A stretch of DNA of 64,000 nt. Origin: Asterella californica. Lineage: Eukaryota > Streptophyta > Marchantiopsida > Marchantiales > Aytoniaceae. The stretch is from the NCBI GenBank assembly GCA_036924285.1, contig JAYKYS010000064.1, forward strand, positions 35,284 to 99,283, written 5' to 3'. Within the stretch, counting starts at the first letter, position 1; each line of letters starts with the position of its first letter. Below, piece after piece: positions 11,240-21,975 of the stretch. Under the pieces are notes generated by a model that had not been told where the DNA came from, did not search any database, and worked only from the letters and a program-made list of their open reading frames with translations. Made by a program: the position numbers and the translations under genes.

Positions 11240-14200
11240 CTAAACCAATGGCACAGGTAATGAGTCAGACAAGTGCACTTTCAGGTCGAGTTTTTCCTCA
11301 GTGCCGGATTGAATCGTGTGGATTGATGCCAGGGTGTGGTTGTGGCACCACAAACGTTGAAATGCCTCCAAAGTCATACTGGGGTCCCTGCCCCTCAGCC
11401 AGCTTGAGCACACCCCAGAAATTTGCCGTACATCATCATTGCACTTCACCCAATCATGGCGAATCATGGAAGTGATGGTCTTCAATGCTAGCCTGCTCGC
11501 TAACTGAGAGTGAGATGGTAAAGGAGAGGCCTGAGTAGGAGCAAGACCATGTGGGGAAGAGGCAGTGATTTGGGCTGCCGTCCAAATGCTATGCAGTACT
11601 GCCAACCTAAGCCGGTGCCAAGTCTGAAGCAACGCATCTGAAGCACCCTGCCCGGCTGGAGTGGAAGCTGCTAGGATGGTGGCAACTGAGGCATCAGGGG
11701 TATGGCCAGTCATAGCTTGCCACAGGCGACAAAGCCAGCTGACAACATTGGCGGCTACTGGGCACTCTAGGAACATGTGGCTAATGGTCTGGGGCTGGAG
11801 GGGGGTGCAGCAGCAGGCAAAAGGGCAACAGGCCTGCTGCGGCGTGGCTCTGCCAATGTAGGCATTGAAGGCCCCACACATCACGCAGCCGTGCAGAATG
11901 CGCCACCACAAGGTTCTGTGTTGCCTGTCGAAGTAGGCAGCACTGGCTAGCTCCCAGAGCTTGCGCCACTTAGACAGCTGAGGGGGGCTGCCAGGGTCCC
12001 CCAGCACATCCATGGTATCATTGTTGGCAGCTCTGTCTGCAAGAAGCTGCCGGGGGCTGCTGCGCTGGCTGTTGTTGTTGGGCCTGTTGCCGTTGCTGCC
12101 GCTCTGACCAGTGCTGTCGGTGACCCCTTGAGGGGGTCATCCAGGCTGGCTGTGAAACTGGCCAGTCTGAGCTGAGACGAGCCCTGCTGGACGGGCTGGC
12201 TTGCAGGGAAGCCGTCCATTTGGGCTCCATCTCTTGCAAAACCTGAGCTGAGGTTTGGTCTGAGCCTGGCAAGGGCAGCAGGCAAGGGCGACAGACCAAT
12301 GCCCCGGGAGCCAAGATGCCATGCTTCTGGGCTTGAATTAGCCGCAAGCGCTGACTTGCCTGCCGCAATATTAGATGGTGGGCGGGCTGCTGTCCCCAGC
12401 CCCACACCCCCACTGACAAGTGGTTGGGACCCCACAACTGCCCTTGCAAGTAAAGCAGCGCAACAGCTGATTGAGTTGGTTGTTGTGTCGGACCTCTCCA
12501 AGGTCTAGAAGGGTCCCAGGAAATGACACGCACAGGGTTGGTAGCCATGGCCATCTGAGCATGGGACTGTTGCAACTGATGATGGGAGTTGAATGAGTGA
12601 TTCTGACCGGTATGGGTGTTCTGAATGAGCTGGCTGCCGGACGCTGAAAGGCCTTGCTGCCAAGTAGGAGCTGTCGGGGCTGCCGTGACAATCACCTGCC
12701 AGGGTGGGGGCATGGTCGTTAGCATTGACTGCAAGCAGGCTGTGAAGGCCGGCGGGTGCTGCTGCCGTAAAGCCACCTGTAAATGTGCCACCTTGGTGAT
12801 GCCTGCTGCCAACATGAGGGGCTGATCATGAGGTGTGAGGGGTCTGGAAGCTGTGCTGTCACTGGCGCTGCCTGTAGCTGAGCTGTCTAGGGGCACTGAA
12901 ATCTGGCGATTGAAAAATAATGGCTCATTGAGGATGTCCTCAGCTGGCATGGCATTGACTGGCAACAGGCGATGGGGTTGCAAGGCTTTGAAGGCTGTGA
13001 CATACCCTGTGAGCCTGGCTGGCAATTGCAGGGAGGTGATGCTGACTGTGCTGAAGAGGATGGCGGCCCCATACGCCAACGTACGGGCTTGTGGAGCTTT
13101 GGATAGGTGGTGCAGCTGGAACACCTTCCATGCTAGGCGCTCAGGCTCCAGCAAGCGAGACACCACCTTGGCCTGGAGGGCCTGGATTTGTGTAGGCACC
13201 TCCACAAGCCCCACCCCCCCTTGGACAGGGGGCAAGGAGCTGGTGAGGACCCTAGGGAACAGGGCAGCCGAGGGGGCTGGGGCGGGTAAGGCAGCAGAGG
13301 CTTGAGAGTTGCCCTGAGCTAGGGCCAAGGCAGCATCACTGTGGCTGTGGTGCTGTGCTGAAGCCACATACTGGCTGAGCTGCCGGCTGATTTGCTGAAG
13401 GAGCTGCTTAGGCGGTCGTTGGAATGTGGCGTGGTACCACAAGGAGGCTGCCAGCACCTGCTTTGCCACGTGCACCCTGCCGAGGAAAGACAAGCCGCGA
13501 GCTGACCAGTGTCTGACCTTGGCTTTGATTGCCTGATGGATGCCTGTGAAGGTCTGATGGCAAGCTGCTGACATGTCATATCCAAGGCGAACACCCAAGT
13601 GTTTGATTGTTTGCTGGCCGGTGATGAAGTTGATGCTGGGCAAGGCGCTGACTGTGGCTGAGGCTAGTGGCTGTGACTGGACCAAGAAGGCTTGCGACTT
13701 GCTGGCGTTCAGCTGACTGCATGAGGCAGCACAGAAAAGCCCTATGCTGGTGTCGATGGCCACTTGTGCATCGCTAGGCTGAAGGACATGCAAGCTGGTA
13801 TCATCAGCATGCTGGTGGCTGATAGGTGCTAGCTGACCATCTGGCATGGTGATTGGCCTTATGACACCTAGCTGGGACTGGCGTCTGAGGTGGCTGGCAA
13901 GAGGTTGGGCTGCCATCACATACAGCAAGGGAGACAATGGGCTGCCTTGTTGAACCCCTGAGCGTTCTGGGAAGCTGGCAGAGCGCCAACCATTGAAGGT
14001 TGCTGTGGCTGTGGTGTTGTGCAACATGAGGCTGACCCACTTGCATGCATTCTGGCCGAACCCCATGCTGGACATGCATTTCTGGACCCATGAGCGGCTG
14101 AGGCGATCATATGCTTTGCTGAAGTCTAGAAAGACCATGCAGCCGGGCTGACCTGTTTGCTGTAGGTGCTCGACCTCCTCAAGGTGGCAAAGGACATTGT

Positions 14201-16017
14201 CCCCAATCCAGCGGCCAGGTACAAATGCAGTTTGAGTGGGGTCTATCACGTGCTGGAGGGCGGGGCCGAGTCTGGTGGCCAGCGCCTTGGCCAACAGCTT
14301 GTAGTCGCTGTTGAGGAGGGTGATGGGGCGGTAGCTGTCCAGAGAGGATTGGGCGCCCTTGCCCTTGTACAGCAGGGTGATGACCCCTTGGGTCATAGAG
14401 GCCGGCAGGCTGGGGGTAAGCTGAGTTTGGAAGGAGCCCTGCAGCACTGCCAGCAGCTCTGGGCCAAGCAAGTCCCAGAAGTGAGTGTAAAACTCGTATG
14501 GCAAGCCGTCTGAGCCTGGCTTCTTGCCACGAGCTGATGCCTTCAGGGCTGAGTGCAGCTCAGCAAGAGTAATGCCCTCATCTGGGCCCTCACACCCCTG
14601 CTGTGCCTCAGGCGACAACCGCCTGTCCACGGAAGAGAGCAGGGCCTGCTGAGCTGCCGTGTCTGTGGGAAACTGCTTGAACATGCCATTGGGGCTATCA
14701 GCTGAAAAGAAGCTGACAATGATGGAGCCGGCTTGCTGCCTGCCAGCCTCAGTGCACAAGTCCGCCAAGGGTGAGTTCGGCTGTTGTTGTAGGTTGCTGA
14801 TGATGGTGGCTTGCTGCCGCTGCCTGTGTAGGTGGTGAAAGTAGTAGGTGGACTGGTCCCCGTACTCATGCAACAAAACCCTTGCTCTGAGAGCATCTCT
14901 GGCTGCCTTCTGCTGGCGATGCTGCTGCAGATCAGCTGCTATGTGGCGTAGCTGATCAAGGGCCGGCTGGCTGGTTGGGTCTGCCAAATATGCTGCCTGG
15001 CAAGACCAGCCTGCACCCTCAAGGCTCTGAGCTGCCTGGTACGCTCAGCATAGAAGGTGGAACAATAGTTCCTAGCGACGTCTTGGATGTGTGCCTTGAG
15101 TTGGTCCCACCTGACGGCCCTGTTGACAGCTGCGCTGAGTGGGCACGCTAACATGAAGGCTTGGATCTGAGCTGTCATGAGGGTCCTGAAGGCAGGGTGT
15201 GTGATGATGCTGGGCGGCATTGCCCACACGCCTGGGCCGCGTGGGGGCGCAGCAGCTAGGGAGATTGACAGAGAGACCCCATAATGATCGGAGGGGCCTA
15301 ACGTCTGAGACTGTAGCTGCGCTGACATCTGGAAGCAAGCTGTCGGTGACAAGCCATCTGTCGATCCTGGCTGAGGAAGAGCCTGAGGTGGCTGTGTGGG
15401 TGAACTCCCTTGCTTGAGGGTGCAAGTGGCGGAATGCATCCTGCAACCCCAATGCCTGCTGCAGGGGCAGCAAGCCATGCTGAAAGCCAGCCTGACGGGT
15501 GCCTGGCTGACCCCCAATGAGGTCTTGGTCATTGGCCACACAGTTCCAGTCCCCCCCCAAGGCAAGGGGGGCACCAGCCGGCAGAGCAGGCAGCAAACTG
15601 CCCTGGAAGAAAGGTATGCGCTCCTGCCTTTCAACGGGAGCATAGACTGATGCAACTGTAATTTGGCTGCCGCTGAGATCGCATTTGACGGCAACAAATC
15701 TGCCATTGGGGGTCTATAGCAGCTGAGCTGGCCCCCAAAAGCAATGGGTTGGGCTTGAAAAGCAAGGCCACACCTCGACTTGCTGATGTGCCGGCAGCCC
15801 AAAAGGAGGGGCCACCCCAGGGGGCGGTTGGGCCTGCCCCCTCCCTACACCATTGTGCAGCCTCTGTCTGGTTGGCGTGGTGTGTCTCCTGCAGAGCGAT
15901 CACTTGCCAAGGTCCAGACTGTAAGGTTGCAAACAATGCCGCCCGCTTCTGCTTCCCTCTGAGGCCATTGACATTGAGGGAGAGAAGCTGTAGGGAGGGG
16001 GTGTTGGGTGGGCTCAT
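11240..16017 (-). pseudogene. Family 1 ORF2: endonuclease - reverse transcriptase - zf-RVT (frameshifted)
   Basis: Starts MSPPNTPSLQLLSLNVNGL. Endonuclease motifs in order: LNVNG, ALQETH, GGDWN, SARIDR, SDHYG. The reverse transcriptase lies in the long frame 12018-14987: motif A FLDFSKAYDRL, motif B SGVQQGSPLSPLLY, motif C HADD at 13801-13812 (His where Tyr/Phe is usual). The zf-RVT region at 11240-12013 has LWWRILHGC, a Cys-rich patch and ISHMFLECP. About 1590 residues if frames are joined. Apparent shifts lie near 15716, 15600, 14990 and 12050; the last is a C-run one base longer than in copy 2. The product would nick DNA and prime reverse transcription at the target. Confidence 0.9.
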
Positions 16018-17532
16018 TGAGCCCCCCCAAGGGCAGCAGGGGGCACCTTCCAGTAGGGAATGACTGGAGCGTGTGCTCTGCTGGACCGCCTGGGAGCTGA
16101 CTCAGGTGCCAAGGGTAGCTCTGGATCGGGGCGCTGAGGTTCCGAGATGCTGCCAGCAGCCTGTGCATCTGGGAACGGGTGAAAGGATGCATCGCCAGTC
16201 ACCACCCTAATTGCCTCAATCATCAAGGATTGAAGAGGCTCTGCCAGGGCAACATGGGATGCTGTGCCATGCTGAGTGATCTGTGCCATGTGTTGAGCAT
16301 GCACATGCTGAACTGCTCGCCTGGCTGTGTCCAAGGAGACATCAACATCCTCTGCCCACAATAACATGGCAGAGGTAACGGCTCCGTCAGGAAAGTGCTC
16401 CGGCACAGGTGCAGGCGAGGCTTGAGGCATGTTGGCATCCTCCAGCTCTGCTGCTGGCATTGATGCTGATGCTGATGCTGATGGCGATGCTGATGCTGAT
16501 GCTGATGCTGACACTGATGCTGATGCTGTTGCTGACGTTGATGCTGGTGTTGGTGCAGGTGTTGAAACAGGTGCAAGAAGGGGGGCATGAGAGGGGGCTA
16601 TGATTGCAGCTGATACTTCCATGGGGGTTGCACTGACTGGGGAGCTGACCTGACTAGCGGGGCTGCTTGGCTCCAACTGCATGGGCTCAGGCATAGAATG
16701 TCCCAACCCAGCCCTTCCCTGTTGACCCCCCAGGTCAGAGACAGGGTCCAAGGGGGCGGGTCAATGCTACCCTGCCTTGAGACCCAAGGGCCCGCCATCT
16801 GCTGCCATTGCCGGGCAAAAGGTTGTTTGCAGCGATTGGAGCTGTTCTTGACGCTGACCAGATGGTTGGGAAGCTGCCTTCTTAGCCCTGGCTTTTTGTT
16901 GCTGTCTGCGCCTGTGCCGCGGTGACTGCAATATGGCTTGCTGCTGCGCCTGCGGCTGTGTCTGAGCCCTTTGCCGATACAGGTGTGCTTTGGCAAGGAG
17001 GCTGGGCTGGACTGACACAGAGACCTGTTGCCCAAAACAAGTGAAGGCAGCAGGGAGCTGGCTCAACTTTGCATCTTGCACCGGTGCTCTGAGTTCTGCG
17101 ATGCAAACGTCTGAGCGGCACCAAGCCGGAGTGACAGCAGCAATGTCACCAGAGACATCACCCCCATACTCAGAGACAACTGAGTATTCAGGCCCAAATT
17201 GAAAGTGTTTTCAGCAGGCATGCCATTAATCCATGGACGTTCACACCGCCGGGGACATTGTGCAGGCGTACCACTGTCACCTCTGGCAATTGCTTGGCTG
17301 CTACTGTGCTGACGGGCAAGCTGACTGGCGCTGCTGCTCCAAGCATGGTCACTTGAATGGTACCGGTCGAGGCCAGCTGCTGCCTGTGCTGTGCTGAGGC
17401 GTCCTTGAAGGACAGGTGAACTTCTGCGTTGTGCTGGCCGCTGCGCACTGGGGCCCAACCAACCACATGGCCATGCAACTGAGGGTGCTGATACATTGCA
17501 GCAATGGCCTGATTGACCAAGCTGTTATTCAT
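16014..17532 (-). pseudogene. Family 1 ORF1 (gag-like RNA-binding protein, frameshifted)
   Basis: The ATG at 17532 opens MNNSLVNQAIAAMYQHPQ. A globular N-part follows (VTVVRLHNVPGGVNVHGL, possibly an RRM-like fold), then an Arg/Gln-rich basic stretch, a Ser/Ala hexanucleotide-encoded tract (GATGCT repeats, about 16460-16550), and a C-terminus ending RRSSRAHAPVIPYWKVPP. About 500 residues if joined; at least two frameshifts (near 17205 and 16760). The TGA stop overlaps the ORF2 start as ATGA (16017-16014). The likely role is to coat element RNA; the fold is not proven. Confidence 0.7.
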
Positions 17533-18372
17533 GTGCTTTGCTGCTGCTGAGGTTTGCCGCCTGCATCAAGGACTCTAGCTTGACTGCCAACTGAGGTCGC
17601 TTGAAAACCAGCAGCTGATTTGGTTTGGGACCCAGCAACGGCTTGTCATACAAGCCAGCAAGAACTGCTGACAGGTCAGGACACCTCCTCATTGGCAGTG
17701 CTGTGCAGGGAGCTGGAAACTGATGCTGAGGTTGCGCTGTGGCTGTTGCTGCTGCAGCTGTCGCTGCTGCTGTTGTTGTAACTTCGTTGTTGGGCTGAGC
17801 CAGAACACACTGCAGACAGCTTAACTACCCTGAGCTATACAATGGAGTTCCATTTGTAGCTGGGGGTGTCTGCAGGTAACATCTGCTGGGCGTATGCAAT
17901 GCAGCAACTTGACTACCACTAGCAAGACAATGGAGCTCCACGCCCACTTCTATGCCTGCCGGGGTGCTGCATTGCACCAATGCTGTGTTGATGCTGAGAT
18001 GGTGCTGAAGCTGACGCTGTGGCTGACGCTGGCGCTGGACACTGTAGAGGCACTGTGCACACTAGGCTTGGTTGCAAGGGTTTTTTGGCGAAACGACGTC
18101 TTGAAAGGCCGCAAAGGGGCACGTCACTGGCAACGCAGAGATGTCGCAACAGTATTACGGGAAAAGCTGGAAATTGAACGAACTTTGCGAACGCGCTGCT
18201 GCAACAGATCCCTGTCGGACACGACTTCCGCAATACGCAACGTTAGCATGCGCAAGCGGTCTCATTGGATAGATAATTGCGCTGGCATCACACCGATGTA
18301 AAGCTCAACGCAAACGAGCGACTGACGCCAAAGTTACGCCAAAAAGCGCAGAAGCAAAGCAAATATGATGTA

Positions 18373-18426
18373 CCCGGAGGACTCAGTATCTGACACAGAC
18401 TCAGGGCCCCTTCTCTTGCCAGCTAA
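18373..18426. repeat. 54-bp target-site duplication, right copy
   Basis: Right-hand partner of 10286-10339. Family 2 ORF1 coding resumes in frame after it. Confidence 0.85.
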
Positions 18427-18933
18427 TGGAGAAGCAGCATCAGGCATCTCAGCACGGCATGAGGAAGCAGCAGGCAAAGGAGTCCCCAGACCCCCAGGAG
18501 CTGAGCATGGGGCAGGGTTGAGCCGAGCCAACGCAGCTGGAGGCCTCACGATTATGGGCAACATGAAGCTCCCAGGAAGAGGAAAGATTGCCTCTAGCAA
18601 TGGCTCATCATCAGGCACAGCCCCTTGTTGCTCTCCAGCAGGCTGGGATCCAGCAAGCTCTGGCTGTGTAGGCTGCGATAGAGCTGCCTGCTGTTGCTGC
18701 CCAGACGGTTGCTTGCTTGCTTGACGCTTCACTTTTTTGGCTTTTCTGCGTGCTTGCTTGCCTGAGGTATCAGCATCTCTGGCCTTGCGTTGCTCGTGCT
18801 TGTTGTGCAAGCTGCGAGAGACTGAGATGCTGACTGAGGTACCCTGAAAGTGAATGGATCTGGGTAGCTTGCGCAAAGAAGGGTCTGAAGCTGGCGCCGC
18901 CACTTTGGCCACTGTCACATCAGATCTGCCATG
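18427..18933 (-). pseudogene. Middle part of family 2 ORF1
   Basis: Minus-strand coding from GRSDVTVAKVAAP through a Lys/Arg-rich block (ARRKAKKVKRQAS) and a Pro/Ser-rich linker to MPDAASPLAGKRRG. It joins the C-terminal piece at 10097-10339 once the family 1 insertion and one TSD copy are removed. The basic block suggests nucleic-acid binding. The N-terminal half is absent because of 5' truncation at 18933. Confidence 0.7.
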
Positions 18934-18942
18934 TGATACGTG

Positions 18943-19831
18943 TTGAGTACACTTGTGGACACCGGTGTGCGTAAGCACAAAGGTTGAATAGTTTTTGTTT
19001 TGTGGGAGAGCTATTCATCACACAGTTGCAATGAAAGAGTGCGTAGGCACAAAGAGTGAATGTGTAGACATCGGAAGTTTTTTGTTTTTTTGGGGGGGGG
19101 GGGAATAGTTGCCTATTCCTCTCAAGCAAAAGAGCCTTCAGGACATCAGACGACCTCTGACTCTGGCATACCACTGACTTTCCTTGTTCACATACGGCTT
19201 GTTACGAGGCCTTAGCGTGACGGTCTATGATGCGTACGATTTTTGCGGTCGATTTGTTTGACTTTGCCGTATGTACTTTTATGCCTTCAAATTTTTTGTA
19301 GTATGTTCAGTGGACCTGACAATTGGCCATGTTGTGTTTGGGGGAAATGAACGAGCTCGGCGGGGTAAGTAGCTGCCTTGTTTGCTGCTTGCTTTGCTTG
19401 ATGTGATAGTCTTGCGTCTACCTGTTGCAAAGTTGTGAGGGTAGCCTGCAGATTTTTTTTCTTTTTTGGGGTGGGGGAGCTATTCTTTACAAAGATGCGA
19501 AAAACCCATGAAATAAACCACAAACGGTTTTTTCCCCCAAGCGTTGGAATGCTCTTTGAGCATGCTGCCACTTGTAGGCCCCCCCAAAAAAACAGCTGCA
19601 GGCTACCCTCACAACGTTGGGACGGGTTTTTCTTTTTCTTGTTTTCTTTTTGGGTGGGAGAGCTATTCACTACATGCATGCAGTGAAAGAGGCCACAAGT
19701 GTTCAAACGTAAAGGCCATCCACAACAATGCAGGTTGTGAGAGTAGCCTGCAGCTTTTGTTGTGGATGGCCCTAATATTTGAAGACTTGTGGTGAATAGC
19801 TCCCCCACCCAAAACAAAAAAAATAAAAAAA
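18943..19831. other. Patchwork of degraded family 3 and family 1 ends
   Basis: Contains several A/T runs joined to GGGTGGGAGAGCTATTC, the inverted family 3 3' end (near 19005, 19450 and 19640). A 60-bp minus-strand family 1 terminus lies at 19079-19145, with a run of about 14 G in place of the usual GGGTTACA join. Positions 19150-19430 show no match to the three families and no gene. Confidence 0.5.
19636..19808. repeat. Inverted pair of family 3 3' ends
   Basis: A minus-oriented family 3 terminus (GGGTGGGAGAGCTATTCACT...) is followed within about 100 bp by a plus-oriented one (...GAATAGCTCCCCCACCC). Together they form a long imperfect palindrome with arms of roughly 70 bp. Each outer side carries its own A/T run, so two insertions in opposite orientation meet here. 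Confidence 0.6.
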
Positions 19832-19945
19832 TAACATGGCACAGATCACTCAGCATGGCACAGCATCCCATGTTGCTCTGGCAGAGCCTGTTCAATCTTT
19901 AATGATTGAGGCCATTAGGGTGGTGACTGGCGATGCATCTTTTCT

Positions 19946-20158
19946 TTTTTTTATTTTTTTTGGGTGGGAGACCTATTTATTACAAGCATGCAATGAAAGA
20001 AACCACAAGTGAAATGTAAAGGCCATCCACAACAAAAGCTGCAGGCTACCCTCACAATTTGCATGTAGGCAAACACTAAAGTTTGCATAGAGTCAGCTTG
20101 TCAGGCAAAACAAGCAGCAAACAAGGCAGTTGTTCACCAGCCAAGAGCCGAGCCTGTT
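19946..20158 (-). mobile_element. Family 3 3' fragment
   Basis: T-run followed by GGGTGGGAGACCTATTTATTAC and the usual family 3 terminal 200 bp in inverse orientation. TGCATCTTTTCTTT-like sequence occurs on both sides (about 19935 and 20163), consistent with a TSD of 12 bp or more inside family 1 ORF1 DNA. Confidence 0.65.
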
Positions 20159-20432
20159 CCTTGCATCTTTTCTTTCGTTCCCAGATGCACAGGCTGCTAG
20201 CAACATCTCAGAACCTCAACGCCCCAGTCCAGAGCTACCCTTGGCATCTGAGTCAGCTCCCAGGCGGTCCAGCAGAGCACACGCGCCAGTCATTCCCTAC
20301 TGGAAGGTGCCCCCTGCTGCCCCTGGGGGGCTCAATGAGCCCACCCAACACCTCCTCCCTGCAGCTTCTCTCCCTCAATGTCAATGGCCTCTGAGGGAAG
20401 CAGAAGCGGGCGGCAACCTTTTTTTGCAACCT

Positions 20433-20833
20433 CTTTTTTTTTTTTATTGTTTGTTGGGTGGGAGAGCTATTCATTACAAGCATGCAATGAAAGAAACCAC
20501 AAGTGAAATGTAAAGGCCATCCACAACAAAAGCTGCAGGCTACCCTCACAACTTGCATGTAGGCAAACACTAAAGATTGCATAGAGTCAGCTTGTCAGGC
20601 AAAACAAGCAGCAAACAGGGCAGTTGTTCACCAGCCAAGAGCCGAGCTCGTTGCTTTTCACCAAACAAAGAATCACCAATGTTTAGATCAACCCAAGTAG
20701 CTGCTAACAGTGATGGCAGTTTGCTCCAAGAGCGTACAGTAAAAAGGCAAGGTAGCAAGCGGGAAGCCCAATGCCAAGCCTTACCTTAACACTATTCTGC
20801 CTAGTACTGAAGAACTGATGTCACTATGAGTTA
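20433..20833 (-). mobile_element. Family 3 element, 3' 400 bp
   Basis: Minus-oriented family 3 end with T-run, GGGTGGGAGAGCTATTCATT and about 380 bp that match 28434-28812 in opposite orientation. Flanked by TTTGCAACCT at 20423-20432 and 20834-20843, a 10-bp TSD that lies in the family 1 endonuclease coding region. Confidence 0.75.
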
Positions 20834-21004
20834 TTTGCAACCTTACAGTTACACTCGGGAAGTGATGGCTCTGCAAGAGACACACCACGCCAACCAGACA
20901 GAGGCTGCACAATGGTGTAGGGAGGGGGCAGGCCCGAACGCCCGCTGGGATGGCCCCTCCTTTTGGGCTGCCAACACGTCAGCAACTCGCGGTGTGGCCC
21001 TGCT

Positions 21005-21975
21005 TTTTTTTGTTTTTTTTTTTGGGTTACAGGATAGTTGCCTATTCCTTTCAAGCAAAAGGCCGCTTGAAAACCAGCAGCCGATTTGGTTTGAGATCCA
21101 GCAACGGCTTGTCATACAAGCCAGCAGAAACTGCTGACAGGTCAGGACACCTCCTCATTGGCAGTGCTGTGCAATGAGCTGGAAACTGATGCTGATGTTG
21201 CCGCTGTGGCTGTTGCTGCAGCTGTCGCTGCTGCTGTTGTTGTAACTTCGTTGTCGGGCTGAGCCAGTACACACTGCAGACAGCTTAACTACCCTGAGCT
21301 ATACAATGGATTTCCATTTGTAGCTGGGGTGTCTGCAGGTGACATCTGCTGGGCGTATGCAATGCAACAACTTGACTACCACTAGCAAGACAATTGAGCT
21401 CCACGCCCACTTCTATGCCTGTCAAGGTGCTGCATTGCACCAATGCTGTGTTGATGCTGAGATGGTGCTGAAGCTGACGCTGTGGCTGACGCTGGCGCTG
21501 ACGCTGACACTGTAGAGACACTGTGCACCCAGACCCCTTGGTTGCAAGGTTTTTTGGGGCTGTTGTCAACATGAGGGGCTGATCATGGGGTGTGAGGGGT
21601 CTGAAAGCTGTGCTGTCACTGGCGCTGCCTGTAGCTGAGCTGTCTAGGGGCACTGAAAACTGGCGATTGAAAAATCATCGCTCATTGAGGATGTCCTCAG
21701 CTGGCATGGCATTGACTGGCAGCAGGCGATGGGGTTGCAAGGCTCTGAAGGCTGCGACATTTCCTGTGAGCCTGGCTGGCAATTGCAGGGAGGTGATACT
21801 GACTGTGCTGAAGAGGATGGCGGCCCCATACGCCAATGCACGAGCAAGTGGAGCTTTGAATAGGTGGTGCAGCTGGAACACCTTCCATGCCGAGCGCTCA
21901 GGCTCCAGCAAGCGAGACACCACCTTGGCCTGGAGGGCCTGGATTTGTGTAGGCACGTCCACAAGCCCCACCCAT
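21005..21975 (-). mobile_element. Scrambled family 1 copy (RT piece - 5' UTR piece - 3' tip)
   Basis: Reading the minus strand 5' to 3': 21975-21560 matches the C-terminal reverse transcriptase region (as at 12813-13217), 21553-21063 matches the 5' UTR and ORF1 leader (as at 17600-18090), and 21062-21026 is the last 40 bp of the element, then the A tail. This is not the order in the intact element. The insertion splits an endonuclease fragment whose two halves lie at 20838-21004 and 21976-22033. Confidence 0.65.

Larger units (their letters stand above)
10340..18372 (-). mobile_element. Full-length family 1 L1-type LINE, copy 1 (about 8.0 kb)
   Basis: On the minus strand: 5' end TACATCATATTTGC at 18372, 5' UTR, ORF1 (17532 to 16014), ORF2 (16017 to 11240), 3' UTR of about 880 bp with a hairpin, terminal CTGTAACCC and a poly-A tail (T-run 10340-10358). 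The same 5' end recurs in the plus-strand copy at 32763, so both look full length. ORF2 has APE-type endonuclease, reverse transcriptase and zf-RVT, as in plant and algal L1-clade elements. The reading frames carry several single-base frameshifts, so this copy is probably dead in cis although well preserved. Confidence 0.92.
9353..18933 (-). mobile_element. Family 2 ORF1-only non-LTR element, 5'-truncated, split by younger insertions
   Basis: Read on the minus strand, the element ends with an A-rich tail (T-run 9353-9371 on +). Before that lie a 3' UTR (to 10096) and the C-terminal ORF1 coding region (10097-10339 continuing at 18427-18933). A full-length family 1 LINE (10340-18372) interrupts the coding region and a short family 1 fragment (9737-9967) interrupts the 3' UTR. 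The outer TSD TGATACGTG (9344-9352 and 18934-18942) shows it entered by retrotransposition, truncated at its 5' side. No reverse transcriptase belongs to this element. The plus-strand relative at 22048-24652 defines its full structure. Confidence 0.75.

Noticed and set aside
16223..16603. Frames of His/Gln or Leu/Met repeats around 16440-16590
   Set aside because: Out-of-frame readings of the GATGCT hexamer tract that encodes Ser/Ala in family 1 ORF1.
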